64,000 nucleotides of DNA from Angelakisella massiliensis (GCF_900104675.1 NZ_LT629945.1:2160756-2224755), one strand, 5' to 3'. Positions 17,514-26,508 are shown, numbered from the stretch's first letter. Made by a program: numbers and translations. The notes: generated from the sequence alone by a model not told the origin.

Positions 17514-17538
17514 AAAAAAGCAGGACAAACGCCTGCTT
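17514..17538 (-). terminator. Terminator after the YbjQ gene
   Basis: AAGCAGG, a 7-base loop and CCTGCTT run into TTTTTT on the minus strand. It insulates the sigma operon from the ybjQ-like gene upstream. Confidence 0.75.
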
Positions 17539-17645
17539 CAGTCTGTGGAAAACTCGTTTTTGCAAAATCAGTTCAAAATCATAAAAAGGATATCGTTCAG
17601 CTGTTATTATGAATCAGAAAGCGGAAAAGGGGCAGAGAAATAGAT

Positions 17646-17966
17646 TTATTCCACCACTACAGCGGTTCCGCTGGCGGTGACCATCAGCATTCCGTTATTG
17701 GCGCCCAGCACCTCATAGTCCACATCCACGCCCACCACAGCATTGGCCCCCATGGAGGAAGCACGCTGTTCCAGCTCGTGAAGGGCGGTTTCTCTGGCTC
17801 TCATCAGCTCGTCTTCATATGTAGAGGAGCGTCCGCCGAAAAAGTTGCTCAGTCCGGCGGTAAAATCCTTGATAACATCCACGCCGGAGATCACTTCTCC
17901 AAATACGATACCTTTATAATCGGTAATTTTCTTTCCTTCAATGGAAGGGGTGGTGGTAACGATCAT
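17646..17966 (-). CDS. YbjQ family protein (UPF0145)
   Basis: The 106-residue product has the characteristic start [14 protein letters not shown] and the [13 protein letters not shown] core of the YbjQ/DUF74 family. This family forms oligomeric rings, has been suggested to bind heavy metals, and has no firmly known function. Length matches the family. It is a single-gene unit: a terminator follows it and the next upstream gene is divergent. Confidence 0.92.
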   Translation of the reverse strand: MIVTTTPSIEGKKITDYKGIVFGEVISGVDVIKDFTAGLSNFFGGRSSTYEDELMRARETALHELEQRASSMGANAVVGVDVDYEVLGANNGMLMVTASGTAVVVE

Positions 17967-18259
17967 TGTTGACAGCCTCCTTAAAAGTTAAAATGGATCA
18001 ATTCTAGTGGGGATTTTTGTTGCCAACGTTTGAAATTGTTTAAGGCTATTTTCAGTATAACAAGTTTCACTGGCAGTGTCCAGGGAGTTAAAAAACAAAA
18101 TGATGCGTTTTATGGGAAGGGCTATGATTCTGATGCCAGAATTCGTATTCCACCCAGAGATAAAAAGGAACAACTTGTACAGGGGATTTTGACAAAAGGG
18201 GGAAAATCGCATGGGGTTCTGTTTCCGAAACCCTCTCAAAAAGGAAAAATAAAATTTTC

Positions 18260-18288
18260 TTTGGTTTCCTGACAATTATTGCTATAAT
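18260..18288 (+). promoter_or_regulatory. Promoter of the HTH-kinase operon
   Basis: TTTGGT (18260-18265) and a consensus TATAAT (18283-18288) are 17 bases apart, 29 bases before the HTH start codon. The rest of the 350-base divergent region (17967-18317) holds no gene. Confidence 0.6.
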
Positions 18289-18317
18289 AAAAATGACTCT
18301 GGAAAGGAGGAAAGCGT

Positions 18318-18743
18318 ATGCCGGAAACTACCAGCAAACTGCTCCACAGGTTACGCAGCCGGGAAAGCGGGGAAGCCTTTTTAAACCAAAAATGGGCGGC
18401 ACCTACCTGCGCCCGGATTTTGCGGGAGATGCTGGAACAAGCGGGAATGTCGGCTCCCCAGTGGATCGCTGGAGCGGACATCAGCAAGTCCTATGGGTAT
18501 CAGATTCTGAGAGGCGAACGGGTACCCGGGCGGGATATCCTGCTTCGAACAGCGCTTGCGTTGCAGCTTTCCCTGAAAGAGACCCAGCGGCTGCTGGCGG
18601 TGGGAGGCTGCGGCGCTCTATATCCCAAGGTGCGCCGGGATGCCGCTGTGATTTTTGCCCTCAATCAGAAAATGACCCTTTTGGAAACAGAGGAACTGCT
18701 TTCCTCCCTGCCGGAACGGAGCCTTTTTGGCAAGGAGACCTGA
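18318..18743 (+). CDS. HTH-like regulator next to a Ser/Thr kinase
   Basis: A 141-residue soluble protein with a likely XRE-like helix-turn-helix in the middle: AGADISKSYGYQILRGERVP (about residues 51-70), then DILLRTALALQLSLKETQRLL. I recall short proteins of this type beside Ser/Thr kinases in gut Clostridia. It has a strong GGAAAGGAGG site. The kinase gene starts one base after its stop, so the two are coupled. It is plausibly a DNA-binding substrate or partner of the kinase; that function is inferred. Confidence 0.75.
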   Translation: MPETTSKLLHRLRSRESGEAFLNQKWAAPTCARILREMLEQAGMSAPQWIAGADISKSYGYQILRGERVPGRDILLRTALALQLSLKETQRLLAVGGCGALYPKVRRDAAVIFALNQKMTLLETEELLSSLPERSLFGKET

Positions 18744-18744
18744 T

Positions 18745-20595
18745 ATGGAGAAGAGAGAACAGTTTTTGCGGGAGTATCAGTCTCAGGTACTGGATTGCCT
18801 CCAACTGCCTCCTGGTTTGAGTGCCCAGTACACCGCTTTATCCTGTCTGAAGGATGGAGAACGCCAGGTATATCTCATACAGGATCAGGCAGGCTGGTTT
18901 GCTGTACTGAAAATTCAGCCTGCGGGACGGGAGGACCCGCTGAAACAGGAATATGATTTGCTGCGCAGGCTGCGGCATCCTCAAATCCCACGTCCGTTGG
19001 CTTATCTGCAGTGGGAAGGAATGGAGTACCTGGTGCGGGAGTATGTGGAGGGCGTCAGTCTCTATGAGCAGGTGACGGCTCAGGGCCCCCTCTCTCCAGA
19101 AAAGATACGGACAATAGCCTTATCTTTGTGTCAGGTGCTGCATTACCTGCATAGTCAACATCCGCCGGTCATATGCCGGGATGTAAAGCCCCAGAACGTG
19201 GTTTTGGATCAGTCCGGCCGCTGCCATCTGATCGATTTGGGCGCCGCTCGTCTCCACCAACCGGACAAACAGGGAGATACGGTCTTTCTGGGGACAAAAG
19301 CGACCGCTCCGCCGGAGCAATTCGGTTATCAGCAAACAGATCAGCGCTCAGATATCTATAGTCTGGGGATGCTGATGCGCTTTTTGTGTACAGGCAGCTT
19401 TGAGCCCTCATCACCCGGTGAGAAAGCTGGACCGCTGCGCCATGTCATCCGGCGCTGTACGGCCTTCGATCCCCAAAACCGTTATTCCTCTGTCCGAGCG
19501 GTGTGCAGGGCATTAAAATATCAGCGGTGGTACCGGGCTGCAGCAGCAGTTGTCGGTATGGCCTGTATCACCATGATCCTTGGCCTTTTGTGGGGCAGTG
19601 CTGGTAATGTACAACCCCAGTCTCCTCTGTTGGAGGATGCTCTTCGCCAGGAATTGCAGCTCAATGAGGGAGAGCCTATCCCGGTGGAGCGGTTGGGAGA
19701 GGTGAAGCAGTTGCTGGTGTGCGGACAAACGCAAGTGGGGACCATCCAGGAACATGAGGAGTTGGCCGTTTCCGCCCACGACCATTATGCAGTGGAAACT
19801 GTCCACGGGGATATCAGTGACGAAGATTTGAAGCTTTTGGAAAAATGCACCAATCTGCGAGTGCTGGTTCTGGATTATCAGCAGATTACCGATCTGTCTC
19901 CTCTGGCCCATCTGCCGCTGGAGTATCTCAGTCTTACAGGCAATCAGATTGCCGATTTGGACCCACTGTCCGGTCTGACGGGGCTGCGGGTGTTGGATTT
20001 GGGAGAGAATCCCGTGCGCTCAGTGGAAGCGTTGGCCCAGCTGACCGCCTTGCAGGAGGTGACACTGGATGCTACCGGTATCACCTCTGTGGAGGTTTTT
20101 GAAGGCAGCGGCATCCAATCTCTCAATGTGCGCAGCACCTGGGTGGCTGATTTCTCGCCTTTGAAGTCTTGTCCCAACCTTTCCCGCCTGATTGTGGGGG
20201 AGTTGCCCGGCGGCGCGGTGGAAACATTGGCAGGGCTGACCAATTTGACGGAATTGCGGCTGTATTCCACTCCGGCAGTCGATTTGTCCTGCTTTGTGGG
20301 TTTCCAAAAGCTTCAGGATCTGGATCTGTACGGCAGTACCGTTTCTCACCCCGAAGCACTGGCGCTGCTGCCGAATCTGCGTTTTGTAAATCTGGGGCAA
20401 ACGGGTGTGAGTGACTTGTCATTTTTGCCGGAGTTTCCCGTAATGACGGATTTGGATCTGCGGGAAGATCCTCTGACTGATCTCACACCCTTGCTGGAAT
20501 GCCCCTGGCTCACGCTTCTTACCCTCAGTCAGCAGCACCAGCCATTGGCGCAGGAACAGCTGTCCAGTGCTTCATTCCATATTCAGTATCAGTGA
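18745..20595 (+). CDS. Membrane Ser/Thr kinase with leucine-rich repeats
   Basis: A 616-residue fusion. Residues about 30-260 are a eukaryotic-type kinase: Lys56 (AVLK), Glu69 in helix C, catalytic CRDVKPQN with Asp146, DLG with Asp164 replacing DFG, and PPE at 189-191. The first residue of HRD is Cys, and the glycine loop is weak, but Lys, both Asp and Asn are present, so activity is likely. One membrane segment lies at about 264-285. From about 370 on there are internalin-like repeats of the LTDLSPL/LEYLSLTGNQI type, presumably outside the cell. The ATG at 18745 has AAGGAG seven bases upstream. Confidence 0.9.
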   Translation: MEKREQFLREYQSQVLDCLQLPPGLSAQYTALSCLKDGERQVYLIQDQAGWFAVLKIQPAGREDPLKQEYDLLRRLRHPQIPRPLAYLQWEGMEYLVREYVEGVSLYEQVTAQGPLSPEKIRTIALSLCQVLHYLHSQHPPVICRDVKPQNVVLDQSGRCHLIDLGAARLHQPDKQGDTVFLGTKATAPPEQFGYQQTDQRSDIYSLGMLMRFLCTGSFEPSSPGEKAGPLRHVIRRCTAFDPQNRYSSVRAVCRALKYQRWYRAAAAVVGMACITMILGLLWGSAGNVQPQSPLLEDALRQELQLNEGEPIPVERLGEVKQLLVCGQTQVGTIQEHEELAVSAHDHYAVETVHGDISDEDLKLLEKCTNLRVLVLDYQQITDLSPLAHLPLEYLSLTGNQIADLDPLSGLTGLRVLDLGENPVRSVEALAQLTALQEVTLDATGITSVEVFEGSGIQSLNVRSTWVADFSPLKSCPNLSRLIVGELPGGAVETLAGLTNLTELRLYSTPAVDLSCFVGFQKLQDLDLYGSTVSHPEALALLPNLRFVNLGQTGVSDLSFLPEFPVMTDLDLREDPLTDLTPLLECPWLTLLTLSQQHQPLAQEQLSSASFHIQYQ

Positions 20596-20689
20596 AAGTA
20601 TAGTGCGCTGTCTGCGCACCACTTTATTCTTCAGCCGTGGTATGCTGAAAAAAATGTCAGCTCAGGCTGACCAAGGGGAGGATATTATA

Positions 20690-21340
20690 ATGAAACGAAA
20701 CAAATGGCTTGCTGTTTGCCTTGCGGGGTGTCTGCTGCTGGCGCTCTGCGCCTGTACAAAGACCAATGATTCCGCACACTCCGGGGATTCTGAAGCTGAT
20801 AACACCCAGGCACAGGCCGAAGTACAATACGATTACCAGCTGAAGGCCGGTGAACAGACCGAGGTTTACGATGTGACCTTTGATAAAATGGTTACAGTCA
20901 CCGTGGATCCGGCCAGCACACGGGATGGGGCCAATGAACTGCGCAGCAATATCTATTTTGACAACTGCACCTTTAACGGCGGTCTTACCATCGCAGGCGA
21001 CTATCACGCCATGATCAGCCTGGGGAGCGGCTGTTCCTTTGGCGACGGCTCTGTTGTCACCTGCAAGGCGATTACCGCTGACGCCCCAAAGGGAACTACA
21101 CTGGAAGATAACCTCATCAAGGTATTTGTGGCCTGTGAAGGGGTTACCGTGGAAACGGAGTCTGCAATTGGCGTGTTGACCGACGGTCCTGACATTGTCT
21201 TTAATGGTACAGCCTACAGCAAAAAGGAACTCGCCCCCGATACCGACTTTTTGGGGATCTACAGTATTTATGAGGGTGATACAATTACTTACCTGAAGCT
21301 TGCTATCGGAGAAGATGACAGCGTAACATTTTTGGATTGA
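20690..21340 (+). CDS. Secreted lipoprotein of unknown function
   Basis: The start MKRNKWLAVCLAGC has an AGGGGAGG site. A signal peptide ends in a lipobox with the acylated residue probably Cys22 (LCAC). The remaining roughly 195 residues are acidic and look beta-rich (repeated short GGLTIAGDY, GSGCSFGDGS stretches), perhaps a small parallel beta-solenoid; that fold is a guess. It lies 94 bases after the kinase-LRR gene on the same strand and could be part of the same surface-signalling unit. A terminator follows. Confidence 0.75.
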   Translation: MKRNKWLAVCLAGCLLLALCACTKTNDSAHSGDSEADNTQAQAEVQYDYQLKAGEQTEVYDVTFDKMVTVTVDPASTRDGANELRSNIYFDNCTFNGGLTIAGDYHAMISLGSGCSFGDGSVVTCKAITADAPKGTTLEDNLIKVFVACEGVTVETESAIGVLTDGPDIVFNGTAYSKKELAPDTDFLGIYSIYEGDTITYLKLAIGEDDSVTFLD

Positions 21341-21481
21341 TGGTTTGTCAGTGAAACAATCCCTTTATATTGATGGTAAAGTTACTTTCTGTTTTGCCGG
21401 TCCAGCAGCAATGGGGGAGAGTGGGAGAACACATTTGCTGTTGGACAGCAAGATCATGGAGAATCAAGTCTTTAAAGAACA

Positions 21482-21522
21482 AGTCCCGCAGGAGAGAGCG
21501 TCCCGTGCGGGGCTTTTCTTTT
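21482..21522 (+). terminator. Terminator after the lipoprotein gene
   Basis: AGTCCCGCA and TGCGGGGCT (one G-U pair) enclose a 15-base loop and run into TTTCTTTTC. Confidence 0.8.
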
Positions 21523-21610
21523 CTGAGTCCCTGTCCGGAAGGTGATACTTCAGTATTATATCGGTACCTTTTAGGTGCCGGATCGAAAAAATCCCAATAA
21601 GGGTATTCTG

Positions 21611-21874
21611 ATGGAAACGGAAAAAAGGCGTAGCATCAAGCTATGCCCCCACACAGACTGCTATATAAACTTGAAAACAAAAAATGCGCAGTATCATCAA
21701 GAGAATGTTTTGATACACACGTCTGTTTCCAATTCCACGCAGGATATGAAAAAAGACGCCCTGGCCTGTGTCCTGCTTCCGGAGATACAGGCTTTTTTCG
21801 AGAGCGAGGAAGGACAACGGGAGTTTGCCGAGCAGAAAGCACACCAGGAACAAGGTAATGAGAAGCAGGGCTAA
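21611..21874 (+). CDS. Small hypothetical protein, mobile-element type
   Basis: An 87-residue product starting METEKRRSIKLC, with an acidic helical C-terminus (LLPEIQAFFESEEGQREFAE) of a kind I have seen in clostridial conjugative elements; I cannot name the family. The ribosome site is weak (AAGGG), but a strong terminator begins right after the stop, supporting a real transcribed gene. It marks the left side of the mobile-element debris. Confidence 0.5.
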   Translation: METEKRRSIKLCPHTDCYINLKTKNAQYHQENVLIHTSVSNSTQDMKKDALACVLLPEIQAFFESEEGQREFAEQKAHQEQGNEKQG

Positions 21875-21876
21875 CG

Positions 21877-21919
21877 AACAAGGTGAGAACATCTTAATGG
21901 ATGTTCCCACCTTGTTTTT
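21877..21919 (+). terminator. Strong intrinsic terminator
   Basis: AACAAGGTG-A-GAACATC pairs with GATGTTC-C-CACCTTGTT around a 6-base loop and runs into TTTT. Confidence 0.88.
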
Positions 21920-21931
21920 ATCATGATGTAC

Positions 21932-22357
21932 TCAATGTTTTAGACTATTTCGGAGTTCTGACATCTTAATATACCCATTTTCATCCTCGACATCCAACGA
22001 AAGAATACTCATAGTTTCAATGATTTCTGAAATATGAGATTGACTAATTTCTGGACTCAAAACCAAACACCCATATACTTCATTGCAGAAAGTGTAGTTG
22101 ACCGCTTTATTTGTTTCTTCCGTCAATGAATGATATGCTTGCTGAAAAGAGTGAAAGGCCGCAACCCCGTACCAATAGCTGCTTTCGCAGCCATCAGTTT
22201 GATATTCCGTAAACTGGATACAAGCATCAGCGGCACTTGCCTGTGCCAATGCCCTGATATCATCCTTATTATTTTTTTGGCTTTGCCAGAGTAGTGCAAA
22301 GATTAAAGTGGAAATGGAAAGACAAACGATTAAAAAAACTTCAAATCGCTTTGTCAT
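21932..22357 (-). CDS. Hypothetical protein with one membrane anchor
   Basis: A 141-residue product with a single N-terminal hydrophobic segment (about residues 7-24, FLIVCLSISTLIFALLW) followed by a helical domain likely outside the membrane, containing three scattered cysteines. The ATG is preceded by AAGGGG at good spacing. I do not recognise the family. It faces the small mobile-element gene and shares its terminator region. Confidence 0.6.
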   Translation of the reverse strand: MTKRFEVFLIVCLSISTLIFALLWQSQKNNKDDIRALAQASAADACIQFTEYQTDGCESSYWYGVAAFHSFQQAYHSLTEETNKAVNYTFCNEVYGCLVLSPEISQSHISEIIETMSILSLDVEDENGYIKMSELRNSLKH

Positions 22358-22880
22358 ATTGTGAACCCCTTTCCCTATATGCCAAACAGTGGTTACAAAC
22401 GATCATAGAATTATAGCAGAAGTTATACTGAAAACAAGGACAAGAATGATTTCGTTCTTGCTCACTCTTCCTCCTTGCAAACATCATCAAAAAATTTTGA
22501 TTTACGATCTTCATAAAAAATATACCATACTCTAAACGATTTTACCATCCCAAAGGTTATAGGTGACGTTTTCACATATCCCAATGCGAAAAGAAAAATG
22601 CTCCACCACAGGCCAGCCATCTCGGGCTGGCTTTTCCGGTTCACAACGAAGACGGTTTTTTGGATGGCTGACGATAAACAGAGTATTTCCGATGCCGGAA
22701 AGGTAGATAAGCCTCCACAAACCGGAAAAGGTGGAGCCTGCCAAAGCTGCTCCTCCGGTGCAGAATCAGCCCGCTCCGGCCAAGGCTAAGGCTCTTTTGA
22801 TGACAGTTGCATATAAGATGGTAAGGCTCCCCCTGTGGCGGAAAAGCTAGAGGGGGAGCCTTGAAAGCGATCAGCTCAAT
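22358..22880. other. Gene-poor stretch with degenerate coding traces
   Basis: No intact gene is convincing here. Near 22700-22850 the plus strand carries a short Pro/Ala/Lys-rich frame (EPAKAAPPVQNQPAPAKAKA) that looks like linker sequence of a large conjugative-element protein, cut off on both sides. A minus-strand frame at 22532-22744 has a plausible TTG start with a GGAGG site but no recognisable product. Confidence 0.4.
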
Positions 22881-22885
22881 AATCA

Positions 22886-23122
22886 AAACCACCAGTTCAA
22901 CTGGTGGTTTGCATCAGCCCTAGAAGGGCATATTACCGGCCCGCGTCTTAAGACGCACTGAATGTTACTTCGCTTGCATCACTTGCTCCGCAGCCCGTAA
23001 ACGGGCAATTGACGTTCCTTGGAAGTTTTTCCATGGACGAAAATTTGCTCCTTGTAGCTCGCTTCGATCGATGCTTGAAGCTAAAGCTTTTTATGGGATG
23101 CCTCCACCGGCAGAGCCGGTGG
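22886..23122. mobile_element. Hairpin-rich, palindrome-bounded element (IS200/IS605-like)
   Basis: The left edge is the palindrome AAACCACCAGTT-C-AACTGGTGGTTT (22886-22910) and the right edge CCACCGGC-AGA-GCCGGTGG (23104-23122); both share a CCACC/GGTGG core. Between them lie GCCC-TAGAA-GGGC, GCGTCTTAAGACGC and GCCCG-TAAA-CGGGC. Subterminal palindromes of this kind bound IS200/IS605 elements and their transposase-less derivatives, and the compact folding recalls the guide RNAs of IscB/TnpB loci. No transposase or nuclease gene is present. The classification is inference. Confidence 0.5.
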
Positions 23123-23138
23123 TTTCCATTGACAACAA

Positions 23139-23172
23139 AAATACCGCAGAGGATTTCTCCTCTGCGGTATTT
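23139..23172. repeat. Perfect 15-bp hairpin
   Basis: AAATACCGCAGAGGA, a TTTC loop and its exact complement; on the minus strand TTTTTGTTG follows, so it could terminate minus-strand transcripts. Confidence 0.65.
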
Positions 23173-23361
23173 GGTACCGATGTTCATAACGACACTTTCG
23201 CAAACCCGCATGAAATCAAGGTTTTTGGCAGCAGACGAATATATTTCACCGAGAAAATCTAATGTTATAACCACTTTACTACTCAAACCAAGCATGAAAA
23301 TTGCACATTTGCGGCTATCCTCCCCTCCATATATAATGAAAGCACAAAGGAGGCGAGCCAG

Positions 23362-23526
23362 ATGAAAAAGCAAAAATATTTTGTTGCATATACGTCCGAT
23401 GAAGCTGCTATCGTGATTCAAAGCCTCAACCGGCTGCGAAATGTCCTTCTCCGGGACAATCGGGATTCCGGCTGCGTAGACGAACTGCTCTTAAAAGTGA
23501 TGTATGCCCCTACAAAGAAAATCTGA
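23362..23526 (+). CDS. 54-aa protein typical of conjugative elements
   Basis: Starts MKKQKYFVAYTSDEAAIVIQ with a strong AAAGGAGG site eight to nine bases upstream. Small proteins with this YTSDEAA..IQSL pattern accompany clostridial Tn1549-like elements in my recollection; their role is unknown. It is too short for a confident domain call. A terminator lies 29 bases after the stop. Confidence 0.65.
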   Translation: MKKQKYFVAYTSDEAAIVIQSLNRLRNVLLRDNRDSGCVDELLLKVMYAPTKKI

Positions 23527-23554
23527 AAACTACATATTACCCTGTTCGAAAATC

Positions 23555-23588
23555 GCCGCTTATTCTGCCATAGAATAGGCGGCTTTTT
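23555..23588 (+). terminator. Intrinsic terminator
   Basis: GCCGCTTATTCT and AGAATAGGCGGC (one G-U pair) with a 5-base loop are followed by TTTTT, after the 54-aa gene. Confidence 0.82.
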
Positions 23589-23659
23589 CATTTCCTCCGT
23601 ACATAGCCCTCCATCTTGCCAATGGGGGGCTAAATCTATGAAAAAGGAGGAAACCGCCT

Positions 23660-24136
23660 ATGGCAAAACCAAAGGTCATTGCAGTAGCCAATCAGAAAGG
23701 CGGCGTTGGAAAAAGCACCAGCGTATATAACATCGGCGCAGGACTGGCCATGAACGGGAAAAATGTTCTGCTGGTAGATGTTGACCCGCAAGGTGATCTC
23801 ACCAAAATGCTTGGGCAAAGAAAGCCCCACGACCTGCCTGTAACGCTTGGCAACGCCTTGAATGATGTTGTGGCAGATACGGAGAATAGCAGCCACCCGG
23901 AAATCCTGCACCATCACGAGGGCTTTGATTTTATTCCGGCAAACCGCACGTTATCGGCTGTGGAAGTGAGTCTTGTGAACACATTAAGCCGCGAAACCGT
24001 ATTGCGGCGCTATGTGAACAGTATCAAAAAGCCCTACGACTATGTGCTGCTCGACTGCAACCCGTCCCTCGGTATGCTGGTTATCAACGCACTTTCCGCT
24101 TCGGATTATGTGCTGGTGCCGGTACAGGCCGATTAA
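23660..24136 (+). pseudogene. ParA-type ATPase, C-terminally truncated
   Basis: The frame begins MAKPKVIAVANQKGGVGKST (deviant Walker A, residues 12-19), then VLLVDVDPQGDLTKML and YDYVLLDCNPSLG (Walker B), and has a fine GGAGG site. It stops at residue 158, right after VLVPVQAD, where an intact ParA/Soj of about 260 residues would continue with YLPAEDM-like sequence. The lost third normally includes part of the dimer and ParB-contact surface. The next base belongs to an unrelated coding sequence, so the truncation is a deletion junction near 24133. Such ParA genes are standard in Tn1549-type elements. Confidence 0.85.
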
Positions 24137-25275
24137 CCGAGCAATCGATTGACCGCTACGAGCCGCAGCAATCGCAACGCGTTACTATCGTAAGCGGCCA
24201 AACCGCTACCGTGCATTTCAATAACACTTTGAAGCGCGGCGATTTGGAAGTAACCAAGACCAGTGAGGACGGGCTGGTGGAAGGCACAACATTCCACTTA
24301 TATGGCACGTCCCTTTCCGGTTTGGAGGTTGACGAATATGCGGTGGCGGATTCCGCAGGCGTAGCGCGTTTTGAGGACGTATTGATCGGCACGGGCTATG
24401 TGCTGGAGGAGGTAGATGTTGACATTCGATACGTCGTCCCCGAAGCACAGAGCGCAACTATTGAATGGAATAAGGTTACGCAAAAGAGCTTCCACAATAT
24501 CCTCAAGAAATTCCGCGTAACGGTTACAAAGAGCGATAGCGAAACCGGGACAGCACAGGGCGACGCTTCTCTTGCCGGAGCCACCTATGGAATCTACAAG
24601 GGCGAAACCCTGATTGACAGCTATACCACCGACGAGAATAGCCAGTTTACGACACAGTATTACGTCTGTGATTCGGACTGGTCGATTCGTGAGATCAATC
24701 CAAGTGAGGGCTATCTTTTAGACCCCACCGTCTATCATGTAGGCGCAGAGCCGGAGCTTTATACCATTGAACTGAACGATACCGCGATTGACGCAACGGA
24801 AGAAATCATTAAGGGCAATATCGCCATTATCAAGCATACCGACGATGGCGAAACACAGATTGAAACGCCGGAAGCAGGTGCGGAATTTGAAGTGTTCCTG
24901 AAATCGGCGGGCAGTTATGAGGCGGCGAAAGAAACCGAGCGCGATTATCTTATCTGCGACGAAAATGGTTTCTGCCAAAGCGTTGATCTCCCATACGGGA
25001 TTTACACGGTTCGCCAAACACTCGGCTGGCCCGGCAGGGAACTCATAGAATTTGAGGTGTATATCGCGCAGGACGGGCAAACCTACCGCTTCCTAATCAA
25101 TAACGCCAACTTTGAATCGTATATCAAAATTGTTAAGGTGGACGCGGAAACTGGCAAGGTAATTCCGTATGCGGGTGCTGGCTTCCAGCTTTATCGCCCG
25201 GACGGGAGCCTGATTACGCAGACTTTCACCTATCCTGAAATCACCGAGATTGATACCTTTTACACCAATGCGGAG
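24137..25275 (+). pseudogene. Cna-B (SpaA-type) surface protein fragment
   Basis: From the ParA break on, frame 1 reads as internal Cna-B repeats of an LPXTG-type collagen-adhesin or pilin-like protein. Repeats open with GDLEVTKTSEDGLVEGTTFHLY, RVTVTKSDSETGTAQGDASL, GNIAIIKHTDDGETQIETPE and YIKIVKVDAETGKVIPYAGA, each with the Lys and Glu residues typical of isopeptide-forming domains. There is no signal peptide, sortase motif or start with a ribosome site (first ATG at 24211). It is an internal slice trapped between two deletion junctions and continues in frame into recombinase sequence. Confidence 0.85.
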
Positions 25276-26472
25276 GGCTACAAGAAAGACCCGGAAAACC
25301 CAAAACAGTGGATCATTGATGAGGAAGCCGCCGAAGTAGTCCGCAAAATCTATCGTCTTTGTATTGAGGGGAACGGGATTGAAACCACCGCACGGATTTT
25401 ACAGGAAAGCGGTATTTTAACCCCTACCTATTATTGGGCGAAAAAAGGAATCCGTAAAGGTGGGAAGAAAACACAGGACAATCCCTGTAAATGGTGCAAA
25501 ACAACCATTACCAAAATCCTAACCTTACAGGAATATACCGGCGTTCTCATCAATTTCAAAACCTATTCCAAGTCATTCAAGGACAAACGCCGCCGCGAAA
25601 ACCCGGAAGAAAATCAAAGGGTGTTTGAGAATCACCATGAGCCGATTATTGACCGCAGCACATGGGAAACGGTGCAGAAAATCCGTGCAGGCACAAAGCG
25701 CAGACAGCCTAAAAACAGCGAAAAAAATATGTTTGCAGGGCTTTTATACTGCGCCGACTGCGGGCATAAGCTGCATTACAATATCAATCATCCGAACAGC
25801 GCCATTGAGTATTTCAACTGTTCAAACTACCGGGGAAACCGTGGCACCTGTAATGAAACGCACTACGTTCGTGCCGATTCGTTGGAACAGGTTGTCCTTT
25901 TAGAACTGAACCGTATGGTAAGCTACCTACAGGAAAATGAGGAAGAGTTTGCTGAATTGCTTGCCCGGAAAACCTCGCAGGATTATGAGCGTGAAAAACG
26001 CTTCCGCAAGCAAAAGCTGGCAGAACTGAACGCACGATACAGTGAGGTTGATATGCTTTTTGAGCGCACCTACGAGGACAATGTAAGCGGTAAACTCTCC
26101 GATGAACGCTTCATGAAGCTGTCGCAAAGGTATGACGAGGAGCAGCAATCCCTCAAAAAAGAAATCGCAGAGCTGGAAAGCATCTGCGACAAAGAGGACA
26201 GCCGGGTGTATTCAAAAAATCAGTTTCTAAAAGCGGTTCGGAAGTTTATGCAGATGAAAACCTTAACGCCTACTATGCTTCACGAATTGGTAGAACGGAT
26301 TGATGTCTACCACATTCAGGGGACAGGAAAAAACAGGACGCAGCGCCTTGTGATCCACTACAAGTTTGTCGGCGTATTGGATTTACCGCAAAGCCCCGTT
26401 CTGCCGGAGAATGTCGTTCTCAACAGCAGACAGGGCGTAGAAATAGAATATCTGGTTGGAAAAGCCGGATAA
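25276..26472 (+). pseudogene. Large serine recombinase, catalytic domain missing
   Basis: From GYKKDPENPKQWIIDEEAAE on, the frame is the C-terminal two-thirds of a TndX/Tn4451-type site-specific recombinase. It has the recombinase domain (VVRKIYRLCIEGNGIETTA), a zinc ribbon with CADCGHKLHY and a later cysteine pair (FNCSNYRGNRGTC), and a long coiled coil (about 25920-26200). The N-terminal resolvase domain with the nucleophilic serine is absent, replaced in frame by Cna-B sequence. DNA recombination is therefore impossible from this copy. In intact elements this gene lies at one end, so the element's former right end should be just beyond 26472. Confidence 0.88.
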
Positions 26473-26478
26473 ACGAGA

Positions 26479-26508
26479 AAAGGAGCAGCCCTTTCGGACT
26501 ACTCCTTT
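26479..26508 (+). terminator. Hairpin after the recombinase remnant
   Basis: AAAGGAG and CTCCTTT with partial inner pairing; likely the recombinase terminator or part of the element's end. Confidence 0.5.

Noticed and set aside
22948-23421. A 157-codon minus-strand frame
   Set aside because: It crosses the palindromic element, a perfect 15-bp hairpin and the start of the better-supported 54-aa gene.
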